Shown here: piece by piece, positions 35,802 through 43,830 of the stretch
Position numbering within the stretch: position 1 is the stretch's first letter
Layout of the letters: the number at the start of each line of letters is the position of its first letter
NCBI GenBank assembly: GCA_900149785.2
Contig: FSSI02000018.1
Location: 1-64,000, forward strand
Reading direction: 5' to 3'
DNA from: Sodalinema lacuna_A
Lineage (GTDB): Bacteria > Cyanobacteriota > Cyanobacteriia > Cyanobacteriales > Geitlerinemataceae
DNA: 64,000 bases
Made by a program: the position numbers and the translations under genes
Notes under the pieces: model-generated
The model's input: only the letters and a program-made list of their open reading frames with translations
The model's database searches: none
Told to the model about the DNA's origin: nothing

Positions 35802-36539
35802 TCACCAACCCCAGTCTTGGTTTAGGGCAGCAAACAGCCGCTGATTATGAGGTCGAAAGGTCTCCTGTAACTGCTGTTGGATAGACTGGCTGATGTGAGA
35901 ATAGTTCCCACGGTTGAGGCTGGGAAAGTCGGGTAGGGTCAACTCGGGCAGGTTGAGAAACGCTAGCATCCGGTTTAGGGTCACTTGGGGTTGCTGATAG
36001 AGTTCGTCGCTATGGAGAATCAGAAGTTGGGATTTGGGGAAGTGCGCCCACCAGCGTTGCAATTGTTGCAGATAATAGCCCCGTGTGACATAGCTATGGT
36101 GTTGGTAGGCGTAGCTGTGATAGTGGGGATTGTTTTGCAGTTTTTCGGCTTCTCCGGCTAGACGGGTGGGTTCTTGGGCTAAGGCTTCTTCTAGGGGCAG
36201 GGTTTCGAGTCCTTCTTTGATGGCATGGTAGTAGTGGGAGATGGCCCGGTCGACGGGGTTTCGCAGTAGGGCAATGAGTTTCATCTCGGGAAAGTCAGCG
36301 GCAACGCGACGGGGAACGTCGGGATGAACGATGTAGTAGGGACTGGCTTCGCCGTTGAGAGTGGGGTCGTCGGTTTTGGGGAATTGCTGTTGATACCAGG
36401 ACAATCCCTGGGAGTAGTGCAGGTCAAAGTAATGCACTTCTTTTTGAGGTGCAACTTGAATTTGAGGATGTTGATTCAGGTAATGTAGGGCGGAGGTGGT
36501 TCCGCCTTTTTGAGTGCCAATGATGAGGAAGTGGGGCAT
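35802..36539 (-). CDS. sulfotransferase
   Basis: 245 residues from the ATG at 36539. The frame runs upstream to 36575, but those codons are repeat sequence. The N-terminal PHFLIIGTQKGGTTSALHYL is the 5'-phosphosulfate loop of PAPS-dependent sulfotransferases; the 3'-phosphate motif is KLIALLRNPVDRAISHY. It has a C-terminal SLNRGNYSHISQSI region. These enzymes transfer sulfate from PAPS to hydroxyl groups of sugars or lipids. With the GT41 and GT4 genes upstream on the same strand, sulfation of a surface glycan is the likely role. Acceptor unknown. Confidence 0.88.
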   Translation of the reverse strand: MPHFLIIGTQKGGTTSALHYLNQHPQIQVAPQKEVHYFDLHYSQGLSWYQQQFPKTDDPTLNGEASPYYIVHPDVPRRVAADFPEMKLIALLRNPVDRAISHYYHAIKEGLETLPLEEALAQEPTRLAGEAEKLQNNPHYHSYAYQHHSYVTRGYYLQQLQRWWAHFPKSQLLILHSDELYQQPQVTLNRMLAFLNLPELTLPDFPSLNRGNYSHISQSIQQQLQETFRPHNQRLFAALNQDWGW

Positions 36540-36550
36540 GGGGGGGGATG

Positions 36551-36716
36551 GCAAGAGGCAATAGGCAAGGGGCAAGAGGCAAGAGGGGAACCCACCCCTA
36601 ACCCCTCCCTAGAGGGGATGGCAAGAGGCAAGAGGCAAGAGGGGAACCCACCGCTAACCCCTCCCTAGAGGGGATGGCAAGAGGCAAAAGAAGGGAACAC
36701 CGGAACAGGTAAGGGG
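36551..36716. repeat. heptamer run plus 56-bp direct repeat
   Basis: GGCAAGA/GGCAATA units are followed by two copies of a 56-bp unit (36583-36638 and 36639-36694). Each carries GAACCCACC, an AACCCCTCCCTAGAGGGG hairpin, and a GGCAAGAGGCA tail; the copies differ by few bases. No gene in the stretch. Confidence 0.8.
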
Positions 36717-38000
36717 TTAGGAGACGGGGGAGGGGAGGACGCTGTTGAGGGCGGCGGCGGGACCGACGAGGCTGATGTAGGGGTCGATGAAGTAGCGGCT
36801 GGCGACTCGTCGGGCTTCTTCGGCGGTGACTTGGGCGATCGCCTCTGGGAACATCTCGTCAAACTCTATCCCTAAGCCGAGGGTTTCGTACCAGCCTAAA
36901 ATTTGGGCAATTTGGGAGTTGGTCTGTTTTCCGAGGGCATATTGCCCCAAAAGTTTGTTTTTGGCGGTTTGTAGTTCGTCGTTGTGGAGATATAGGGCGG
37001 TTAGCCGCTCGACTTCGACGCGTAGGCCTTCGACGGCGATCGCCGTATTTTGAGGCGCGGTCCCCATATACACGACAAACTGCGATGTGTCAAGTCTTGT
37101 GGGATAAAATGCCGAGACATCATAGGCCAGTCCTCGTTTTTCCCGCAGTTCGACAAACAGGCGACTGGAGAGACCATTGCCGAGATAGGTATTGAGGAGT
37201 TTGAGGGCGGCGTATTCGGGGGGAATCTGATGGCCCTGTTTTAGGAGGACGGAGGGGGCGAGGTAGCCCAACATGACGATCGCCTGTTGGGTGTCTTGGG
37301 CGGTTTTGCAGACGGTTGGCCGGGGGGTGAGGCGGGGTAAGTCCACTTGGGGAATGGGGAGAGGCGGCGCGGTCCAATCGCCAAAGGCGGCGTCTAGGGT
37401 GGCGATCGCCTTGTCCAAGTTCCAGCAGCCGACTAGGCTAATCACGAGATTATCGGGGCGAAAATAGGTCCGGTGGAAGTTCTCTAAATCCAACCGAGTC
37501 AGTCCCGGTACAGTATTCTCTAATCCCAGAGTCGATACCGCATAGGGATGATCTTGATACATGGCCTCTCGCAATTGGGAGAAGGCGATGGAGAAGGGTT
37601 GTTCTTTCTGGGCGCGGATGGCTTGTAGGGTGAGGCGTTTTTCGAGTTCGACTTCTGCTTCGGGGAGGGCCGGCGATCGCAACAGTTGGGCGCTGAGGTT
37701 GAGAATGTCCTCAAAGTCAGCAGACACCGTCTTGAGGCTAAACAAAAAGTAATCATTAGTGGTTTCGGCCCCTAAACTCGCCCCCACGGATTCGACCTGT
37801 TCAGCAATATCCATCGAGGAAAGGTTCCCCGTCCCCTTGGTCATCACGGAGGCTAGTAGATGGGAGAGTCCGAAGAGATGGGGAGGTTCGCAGCGCGTCC
37901 CAGTTTTGACAAAAAAACGAGCCGTCATGATATCGGCGGTGGGATTTTCCACCAGGATGACGGTAATCCCGTTATTGAGAACAACGCGGTGTGCAGACAT
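36717..38000 (-). CDS. M16-family peptidase, non-catalytic subunit
   Basis: 427 residues from the ATG at 38000 (MSAHRVVLNNGITVIL); the frame extends to another ATG at 38048, 8 bp after the upstream stop, and that start is possible. M16 fold, but the zinc motif HxxEH is replaced by SHLLAS, so it cannot bind zinc. It keeps the substrate-binding segment LFVELREKRGLAYDVSAFY with Arg and Tyr, which the catalytic partner lacks. This division of labour is that of two-subunit M16B proteases such as mitochondrial processing peptidase. It is translationally adjacent to the active subunit. An N-terminal 17-residue tail is uncertain. Confidence 0.9.
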   Translation of the reverse strand: MSAHRVVLNNGITVILVENPTADIMTARFFVKTGTRCEPPHLFGLSHLLASVMTKGTGNLSSMDIAEQVESVGASLGAETTNDYFLFSLKTVSADFEDILNLSAQLLRSPALPEAEVELEKRLTLQAIRAQKEQPFSIAFSQLREAMYQDHPYAVSTLGLENTVPGLTRLDLENFHRTYFRPDNLVISLVGCWNLDKAIATLDAAFGDWTAPPLPIPQVDLPRLTPRPTVCKTAQDTQQAIVMLGYLAPSVLLKQGHQIPPEYAALKLLNTYLGNGLSSRLFVELREKRGLAYDVSAFYPTRLDTSQFVVYMGTAPQNTAIAVEGLRVEVERLTALYLHNDELQTAKNKLLGQYALGKQTNSQIAQILGWYETLGLGIEFDEMFPEAIAQVTAEEARRVASRYFIDPYISLVGPAAALNSVLPSPVS

Positions 38001-38056
38001 AAATTCGGGGGACTCGAAGGTAAACAGTTCGCAACAATCAAACCCCATCTAGGCTA

Positions 38057-39349
38057 TCACTGTTCGTTAACGCCGATGGTAACCACGTAGTTCTCCAGGC
38101 TTAGATACTGTCGGGCGATTTGACGCAGGTTATCGGGTTTGAGGGCTTGAATCCGTTGAGGATACTGTGTGGCCAGATCAGCACGACTGAGGGTTTGATA
38201 GTAGCCATAAAGGCCCGCGAGTTGGGCGGGGGTTTCGGTGGAGAAGGCGTAGTCGTTGCAGAGTTGTCGTTGCGCCCGGGCCAGTTCCAGGGCTTCGACG
38301 GGGATTTCGCGTAATTGATGAATTTGATGCAAACTGGCTTGTTCGACGGCTTCGAGGAAGGGGACTTCGAGCCAAGCACTGATGGTAAAGAGGCTAGAGT
38401 CTTGTTGTAGGGAGAAATAGCTAGTAATGCCCTGAACCCATTGACGCTGTTCCCGTAGTTCGCGCACGAGACGGGAGGAACGACCGCTGGCGAGAATCAT
38501 GGAGAGGAGATCTAAGCCATAGGCGTCGTCGAGATGGTCAATACCGGGACCGGTCCAGGTGAGGTTGAGGCGGGCTAATTCTAGGCGAGGAAAGGCCAGT
38601 TCCCGGCGTTGTACTCCCTGCATGGGGGGTTCTGGGGGAATGATGACTTGGGGACAGCCAGGATTGGGGAGAAAGTCTTGGAAACAGTGATCGATGCGAT
38701 CGAGGGCTTCGAGTTCGGAGATGCCCCCCACGACAGCGATGGTGAGGTTTTGGGGTTGGTAGTGGCTGCGATGGAATTGCCGTAAGTCAGCCGGCGATCG
38801 CCCTAAAAGGCTTTCTTGAGTTCCCAAGACGGGACGGCGATAGGGATGATGCCGATAAACGGTGTCGAGGGTGGCCTCAAACAGCAAGTCATCAGGACTA
38901 TCCTGACTTTGGCGGATTTCCTCAAAGACCACCTCCCGTTCCCGGAAAAACTCATCTTCTGGGATAGCGGCATGAAGGAGAAGTTCTGAGAGCAGGGGTA
39001 GGGTGTCGCTAAAGTAGGGGCTGGCTGTGGTGATAAAGAAATGGGCGTAGTCGTAACTGGTGGCGGCGTTGGTGAGTCCGCCACAGCCTTCGATGGCGGC
39101 GTCAAAGTAACCGGGGGCGAGGCGATCGGTTCCCTTAAAGATGGCGTGTTCAAGAAAATGGGCCATCCCGGACCACTCATCGGGTTCTACTCTTGCCCCG
39201 GCCTTAACCCAGACATCGGTCACGACGACGGGACTATGGGGGACATACTGATGCACAACGGTGAGACCATCGTGACGTTCAAAGGTGCGGGCAGGACAGT
39301 TACTATCACTGACTACTCGGGAAATGCTGGAAGTTTGAGTTTGGGGCAT
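38057..39349 (-). CDS. M16-family peptidase, catalytic subunit
   Basis: 430 residues from the ATG at 39349 (MPQTQTSSIS). Zinc motif HFLEH at 64-68, with the distal Glu in the FFREREVVFEEIRQSQDSPDD helix. The N-terminal part is TFERHDGLTVVHQYVPHSPVVVTDVWVKAGARVEP. Such proteases cleave short or unfolded peptides, often presequences or periplasmic leaders. No signal peptide is seen. Coupled to the non-catalytic M16 gene 8 bp or 56 bp downstream, depending on its start; the two most likely form one heterodimer. Confidence 0.95.
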   Translation of the reverse strand: MPQTQTSSISRVVSDSNCPARTFERHDGLTVVHQYVPHSPVVVTDVWVKAGARVEPDEWSGMAHFLEHAIFKGTDRLAPGYFDAAIEGCGGLTNAATSYDYAHFFITTASPYFSDTLPLLSELLLHAAIPEDEFFREREVVFEEIRQSQDSPDDLLFEATLDTVYRHHPYRRPVLGTQESLLGRSPADLRQFHRSHYQPQNLTIAVVGGISELEALDRIDHCFQDFLPNPGCPQVIIPPEPPMQGVQRRELAFPRLELARLNLTWTGPGIDHLDDAYGLDLLSMILASGRSSRLVRELREQRQWVQGITSYFSLQQDSSLFTISAWLEVPFLEAVEQASLHQIHQLREIPVEALELARAQRQLCNDYAFSTETPAQLAGLYGYYQTLSRADLATQYPQRIQALKPDNLRQIARQYLSLENYVVTIGVNEQ

Positions 39350-39516
39350 GGTTCGCAAGCGCCTTATCGCCAATACGCGGGCTGTGGGACGACACACTTA
39401 GGAGTGCACTCTCGTCGTCGTTCATCGCGAAACCCAACGTTTTTATTTACCCTAACTTGTTTTTATGCCTCAGTTGGCTATTTTGGCTACAAATGATGTA
39501 ATTCTTTAGGGAAGAA
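39350..39516. other. leader of the M16 operon
   Basis: No gene seen. The segment runs from the M16 start to the heptamer array and carries a TTTTTATTTACCCTAACTTG stretch but no clear promoter motif. Confidence 0.5.
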
Positions 39517-39684
39517 GGGAACAGGGAATAGGGAACAGGGAACAGGGAATAGGGAATAGGGAACAGGGAACAGGGAACAGGGAACAGGGAATAGGGAATA
39601 GGGAACAGGGAACAGGGAACAGGGAATAGGGAATAGGGAATAGGGAACAGGGAACAGGGAACAGGGAACAGGGAACAGGGAATA
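39517..39684. repeat. perfect 24-unit heptamer array GGGAAYA
   Basis: Exactly 24 units of 7 bp, each GGGAACA or GGGAATA, without a single indel or other mismatch. The sixth base changes in blocks: run lengths 1,1,2,2,4,2,3,3,5,1 alternating C and T. It lies between the M16 pair and lepA, just before a MITE-like element. In the minus frame it reads as a repeated Leu-Phe-Pro-Val/Ile-Pro-Cys/Tyr-Ser peptide, which is not a gene. Confidence 0.97.
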
Positions 39685-39699
39685 GGCAAGAGATGGTAG

Positions 39700-39788
39700 G
39701 ATGCGTCCCGGCATCAGTAGAGGTTTTGACCTAGGCCTATCGATTGTAAGGGCGAAAAATTTTTCGCCCCTACCAGCCGGAACGCATC
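39700..39788. mobile_element. MITE-like element copy 2 (89 bp)
   Basis: Inverted ends GATGCGTCCCGGC and GCCGGAACGCATC match at 12 of 13 positions. The centre is a 28-bp near-palindrome around GCGAAAAATTTTTCGC. Compared with copy 1 it lacks 25 bp of the central module. No ORF. Confidence 0.65.
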
Positions 39789-39805
39789 ATTTGGGCTGGG
39801 GGGTG

Positions 39806-41608
39806 TCAGAGTTTGAGCATGGCCATGAAGGCTTCTTGGGGAACGTCTACGGTACCGATCGCCTTCATGCGTTTCTTCCCTTTGGCTTGTTTCTTCAAGA
39901 GTTTCTTCTTGCGAGAAATATCGCCGCCGTAGCATTTGGCTAAGACATCTTTGCGAAGGGCGGGGATGCGTTCGCTGGCGATGATGCGGCTACCAATGGA
40001 GGCTTGTAGGGGAACTTTGAACTGATGGCGGGGAATCAACTCTTTGAGTTTTTCGACTAAGGCCCGCCCAACAGGATAGGCTTTATCTCGGTGGACGATG
40101 ACGGCTAGGGCATCGACGGGATCGCTGTTGACCATGACATCGAGACGCACCAGGTCGTTTTCACGGTAGCCAATCATCTGATATTCCATGCTGGCGTAGC
40201 CGCGCGATCGCGATTTGACTTGATCGAAAAAGTCCGTCACCACTTCGGCGAGGGGCAATTCATAAATCAAGGTGGTACGGGTGGGGGTGAGGTATTTCAT
40301 GTTTTTGAACTCGCCGCGACGACCTTGGCAGAGTTCCATGAGGGTCCCGACGTACTCTTCGGGGGTAATCAAATCTACGCGAACATAGGGTTCTTCGATT
40401 TTCTCCCGCTGGACGGGATCGGGCATCAAACTGGGGTTGTCGATGTTGATCACGTCGCCGTCGGTGGTGGTGACGTGATAGACCACGGAGGGGGCGGTGG
40501 TGATTAAATCCAGGTTATACTCCCGTTCGAGGCGTTCCTGGATAATTTCCATGTGCAGGAGGCCGAGGAAACCGCAGCGGAAGCCAAACCCCATCGCGCT
40601 GGAGGTTTCGGGTTCGTAGTTGAGGGAGGCGTCGTTGAGTTTGAGTTTTTCGAGGGCGTCCCGTAGGTCTTCAAATTGGTCGGAGTCGGTGGGAAACAGG
40701 CCACAAAAGACCATGGGTTTGGCTTCGGTGTAGCCGGGGAGGGGGCTGTCGGCGGGGGCTTTGGCGAGGGTAATGGTATCGCCGACGCGGGCATCTTCGA
40801 CGGCTTTGATGGCGGCGGATAGATAGCCAACTTCTCCGGCGTGGAGGCTGTCGACTTGTTGTTGGGTGGGGCAGAGAATCCCGATTTCGTCGAGGTCAAA
40901 TTCTTTTTTGGAAGCCATGAAGCGGACGCGATCGCCCTGATTGAGGGTTCCGTCCATGATGCGGAAATAGACGATGACTCCGCGATAGGGGTCGTAGTAA
41001 CTGTCAAAAATCAAGGCCCGCAGGGGTTCGTCAACGGTATCTTGGGGCGGTGGAACTTGATGAACTAGGTATTCGAGGATTTCGGGGATGCCGATTCCTT
41101 CTTTAGCTGAGGCATGGATGGCTTCGGAACAGTCGAGGCCGACGACTTCTTCGATTTCTTCGATGACGCGCTCGGGTTCGGCCCCGGGGAGGTCAATTTT
41201 GTTGAGAACGGGGATGATTTCTAGGTCGTTTTCCAAGGCCAAATAGACGTTCGCCAAGGTTTGGGCTTCGACGCCTTGGGAGGCATCGACCACCAGTAAT
41301 GCCCCTTCACAGGCGGCGAGGGACCGGGAAACTTCGTAGGAGAAGTCCACATGGCCGGGGGTGTCGATGAGGTTGAGGACGTAGCTTTGGCCATCTTTGG
41401 CGGTGTAGTTCATCCGGGCCGCCTGAAGTTTAATGGTGATGCCCCGTTCCCGTTCCAAGTCCATATTGTCCAGGAACTGTTCTTTCATTTTTCGCTGTTC
41501 TACGGTTCCGGTGTAGGACAGCAGGCGATCGGCCAGGGTTGATTTGCCGTGGTCGATGTGGGCAATAATTGAGAAGTTGCGGATGCGGGAAACGGGTACG
41601 TCGGTCAT
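39806..41608 (-). CDS. lepA: elongation factor 4 (LepA)
   Basis: 600 residues, the usual length. It is a ribosome-associated GTPase that helps initiation or back-translocation. G1 is IAHIDHGKST, G3 is DTPGHVDF, G4 is NKIDLPGA and the C-terminal LepA-specific domain includes PVDALAVIVHRDKAYPVGRALVEKLKELIPRHQF and the basic KCYGGDISRKKKLLKKQAKGKKRMKAIGTVDVPQEAF. The start ATG at 41608 is the family's normal MTDVPVSRIRNFSIIAHIDHGK. It is alone on the minus strand between repeats and the fusion gene. Confidence 0.98.
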   Translation of the reverse strand: MTDVPVSRIRNFSIIAHIDHGKSTLADRLLSYTGTVEQRKMKEQFLDNMDLERERGITIKLQAARMNYTAKDGQSYVLNLIDTPGHVDFSYEVSRSLAACEGALLVVDASQGVEAQTLANVYLALENDLEIIPVLNKIDLPGAEPERVIEEIEEVVGLDCSEAIHASAKEGIGIPEILEYLVHQVPPPQDTVDEPLRALIFDSYYDPYRGVIVYFRIMDGTLNQGDRVRFMASKKEFDLDEIGILCPTQQQVDSLHAGEVGYLSAAIKAVEDARVGDTITLAKAPADSPLPGYTEAKPMVFCGLFPTDSDQFEDLRDALEKLKLNDASLNYEPETSSAMGFGFRCGFLGLLHMEIIQERLEREYNLDLITTAPSVVYHVTTTDGDVINIDNPSLMPDPVQREKIEEPYVRVDLITPEEYVGTLMELCQGRRGEFKNMKYLTPTRTTLIYELPLAEVVTDFFDQVKSRSRGYASMEYQMIGYRENDLVRLDVMVNSDPVDALAVIVHRDKAYPVGRALVEKLKELIPRHQFKVPLQASIGSRIIASERIPALRKDVLAKCYGGDISRKKKLLKKQAKGKKRMKAIGTVDVPQEAFMAMLKL

Positions 41609-41819
41609 ATAGGTGTTGGAGTAGCAGAGTTAGGATGAGGACGCAGAACCGGTGGTGTGACCGATTGCTTTACATATTTTAGTCGGTTGCTGGGGCTGTG
41701 GGAAATTGGGGCATGAGATCGCGGCTGAGATCATGGCAAAATGAGCTTGAAGAGTTTTGGGGCGATCGCCGCCGGCTCTTTGACCCCTTCATGGTTTCAC
41801 ACGCTTTTACATCATCATT

Positions 41820-42905
41820 ATGACAGGACGCGACGGAGAACTACGCACAACGGATGAACTTCTGAAACGCTACAAGGCTGGGGAACGGGAGTTTGAGCAA
41901 GTTCGCCTGAGTGGGGCGGATTTACACAATACGATTTTGCATGGCATTGATTTAAGTGAGGCGATTCTCAATCAGGCGAATCTCAGCCGGGCCGATTTGC
42001 GGGGGGCGGATTTGAGTTGGGTGGATTTGAGTGGGGCGGATTTACGGGGGGCGGATTTGCGCGGCGCGATTCTGACTCGGGCGGATTTGAGTGGGGCCAA
42101 TCTCAGTCATGCGAATTTGTTGCGGGCGGATCTGAGTTTGGCGAATCTTGAGGAGGCGAATTTAAGTGAGGCGATTCTCCCCGATGGCACGATTCAGGGG
42201 GTGATTACGCCGTTGGAGGAGGAGGAGGTTGATGATACGGGGGGGACGGTGTTGCGGCTGTACTATCATCCCGTGTCTTGGAATGCGCGGCGGGTTTGGA
42301 TTGCGCTGCTCGAAAAAGGAATTTCTTTTGAGTTGGTGGCCCTGACACTCGATGGGGATCAGCGATCGCCCCAGTTCCTAGACATTAACCCCTTTGGCCA
42401 GGTTCCGGTGTTGGTCGATGGGGAGTTTGCGGTGTTTGAATCGTTGGCGATTCTGGATTACATTGAGGCGATCGCTCCCTATCCTCCGTTATTACCCCGA
42501 GAACCGAAAGCGTTGGCCACGGTACGGATGATTGAGATGTTGACGGTGAATGAGTTGTTACCGCGACTGATGCCGCTGATGCGTCATGAGTTCGGGGAAA
42601 CCCGCCTAGATCCGTCGGCGTTAACGGGGGTGCATGAGTCCCTAGATGAGGTGCTACGGGTCTTTGAAGAGACGTTACAGGGACGACCCTATTTTGGGGG
42701 AATCGCTTTGAGTATGGCGGATATTGTGGCGGGGACGGTGATTCCTTGGTTGCCTCGTTTGGGCCATCTGTTACCGAAGTTCCCCGAGTTACAAGGCTGG
42801 TGCGATTTATTGCATCAACGACAAACTTGGACTCAAACCGAACCGACGGAGGGGGAACTGGCTGCGGCTGAGTCTCATCTCCGGCAACTCTTGGCCGCGA
42901 CCTAG
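41820..42905 (+). CDS. pentapeptide-repeat/glutathione S-transferase fusion protein
   Basis: 361 residues in two parts. Residues about 28-122 are pentapeptide repeats of the A(D/N)LSx type (for example RADLRGADLSWVDLSGADLRGADLRGAIL), a right-handed beta-helix. After an acidic linker (PLEEEEVDD) comes a full GST: the thioredoxin-like N-domain with LRLYYHPVSWNARRVWIALLEKGISFELVAL, cis-Pro loop QVPVLVDGEFAVFESLAILDYIE, and a helical C-domain with SMADIVAGTVIPWL. The usual N-terminal Ser/Tyr of GST is represented by S in the HPVSWNARR loop. No signal peptide. The fusion is uninterrupted. Substrate unknown. Confidence 0.9.
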   Translation: MTGRDGELRTTDELLKRYKAGEREFEQVRLSGADLHNTILHGIDLSEAILNQANLSRADLRGADLSWVDLSGADLRGADLRGAILTRADLSGANLSHANLLRADLSLANLEEANLSEAILPDGTIQGVITPLEEEEVDDTGGTVLRLYYHPVSWNARRVWIALLEKGISFELVALTLDGDQRSPQFLDINPFGQVPVLVDGEFAVFESLAILDYIEAIAPYPPLLPREPKALATVRMIEMLTVNELLPRLMPLMRHEFGETRLDPSALTGVHESLDEVLRVFEETLQGRPYFGGIALSMADIVAGTVIPWLPRLGHLLPKFPELQGWCDLLHQRQTWTQTEPTEGELAAAESHLRQLLAAT

Positions 42906-43010
42906 CCTGTTGCCTATTCCCTCTCCCCCTGTTGCCTGTTGCCTGTTGCCTCTTGCCCCTTACCTCCCCCCCTGTTGCCTGTTGCCTGTTGCCTCTTGCC
43001 CCTTACCTCT
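42906..43010. repeat. heptamer array TGTTGCC in the chorismate lyase 3' end
   Basis: CTGTTGCC and CTCTTGCC units repeat through the gap between the fusion gene and the lyase gene; a stretch with TGTTGCCTGTTGCC occurs twice. The lyase stop codon and about 20 C-terminal codons lie inside it. Confidence 0.9.
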
Positions 43011-43640
43011 TGCCCTTCCCCTTCCCCCCATCGGTCCTAAATAGTTCTGGAGGTAGGGGGAAAAGACCTCGTAGATGAGGGTTAGGGGCTGGCCGTGATG
43101 CCAAAAGAGGTAGTGACGACCCCAGAAGGGGCCTGACTCGTTAAAGGCCTGTTCTAAGGGCTGGGAATGCCCGTAATAGATGCCTTGCACGTCGCGATAG
43201 AGTTCGGCATGGATGCGGGAGAGGTTTTCCCAGATGGGGAGGGAGCGGTTTTGCAGGTAGTCGTCGATGTGACGGGTTTCCCACCAGGAGGTGGCGTAGG
43301 CCAGTCGTTGCCCGGAGGCGGTGCGTAGCCAAACTTGTCGCCGCAGTCGGGGGCTGGGAACGGCTTGGATGAGATCGGGGGCGCCATCTGCGTCTGTGCC
43401 AATGGCGGACATATCAATGACATCAACTTCGGTGGGTTCTCCGGTGAGGAGCCGTAGGTGACGGGTGGGGGAACCGTCGCCAAGGAGCAGCATTTGCCAG
43501 GCGGGGGCCAGTTGCTGGTGGGGTAGGCCATTGCGAACCGCGTCTTCTCCCCCATGCCAAATCAAATCAAGGGCGTTCCAAGTTCGGTAGGCATCGGCGC
43601 GATCGGGATACTCGAACGTCGCAGTCAATTTCCTTAACAT
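42960..43640 (-). CDS. cyanobacterial chorismate lyase (4-hydroxybenzoate synthesis)
   Basis: 226 residues. The protein matches the UbiC-like chorismate pyruvate-lyase family of cyanobacteria, which makes 4-hydroxybenzoate for plastoquinone. The LRRQVWLRTASGQRLAYATSWW segment carries the substrate Arg residues, and GRHYLFWHHGQPLTLIYEVFSPYL the conserved late Glu. The normal protein ends after FSPYLQNYLG; the remaining C-terminal MGGRGRARGKGQEATGNRQQGGR is low-complexity sequence encoded by the heptamer repeats, so the native stop may have been lost to repeat insertion. Confidence 0.85.
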   Translation of the reverse strand: MLRKLTATFEYPDRADAYRTWNALDLIWHGGEDAVRNGLPHQQLAPAWQMLLLGDGSPTRHLRLLTGEPTEVDVIDMSAIGTDADGAPDLIQAVPSPRLRRQVWLRTASGQRLAYATSWWETRHIDDYLQNRSLPIWENLSRIHAELYRDVQGIYYGHSQPLEQAFNESGPFWGRHYLFWHHGQPLTLIYEVFSPYLQNYLGPMGGRGRARGKGQEATGNRQQGGR

Positions 43641-43830
43641 AACTTAACTTAACTTGCAGTTTCTATCATAGCGTTGTTCGTTTGATCGCTCGGTGTGTGG
43701 CCAGGATAAGGGACGAAATCTAGGTTAGGCTTAAAGGGGGCCGCGTTTCCTCGGTGCCGTTTTGATTTGTGGCACGGCAGCCATTTTCGGGAAGTTCCCC
43801 CAAGTCATTGGCTTAATCAAAAAGTTCTGA

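Noticed and set aside
39447..39714. Two minus-strand frames with repeated Leu-Phe-Pro-Val-Pro-Cys-Ser peptide
   Set aside because: They come from the 24-unit heptamer array; a 7-bp unit reads as a periodic peptide in all frames. No start signal or family.
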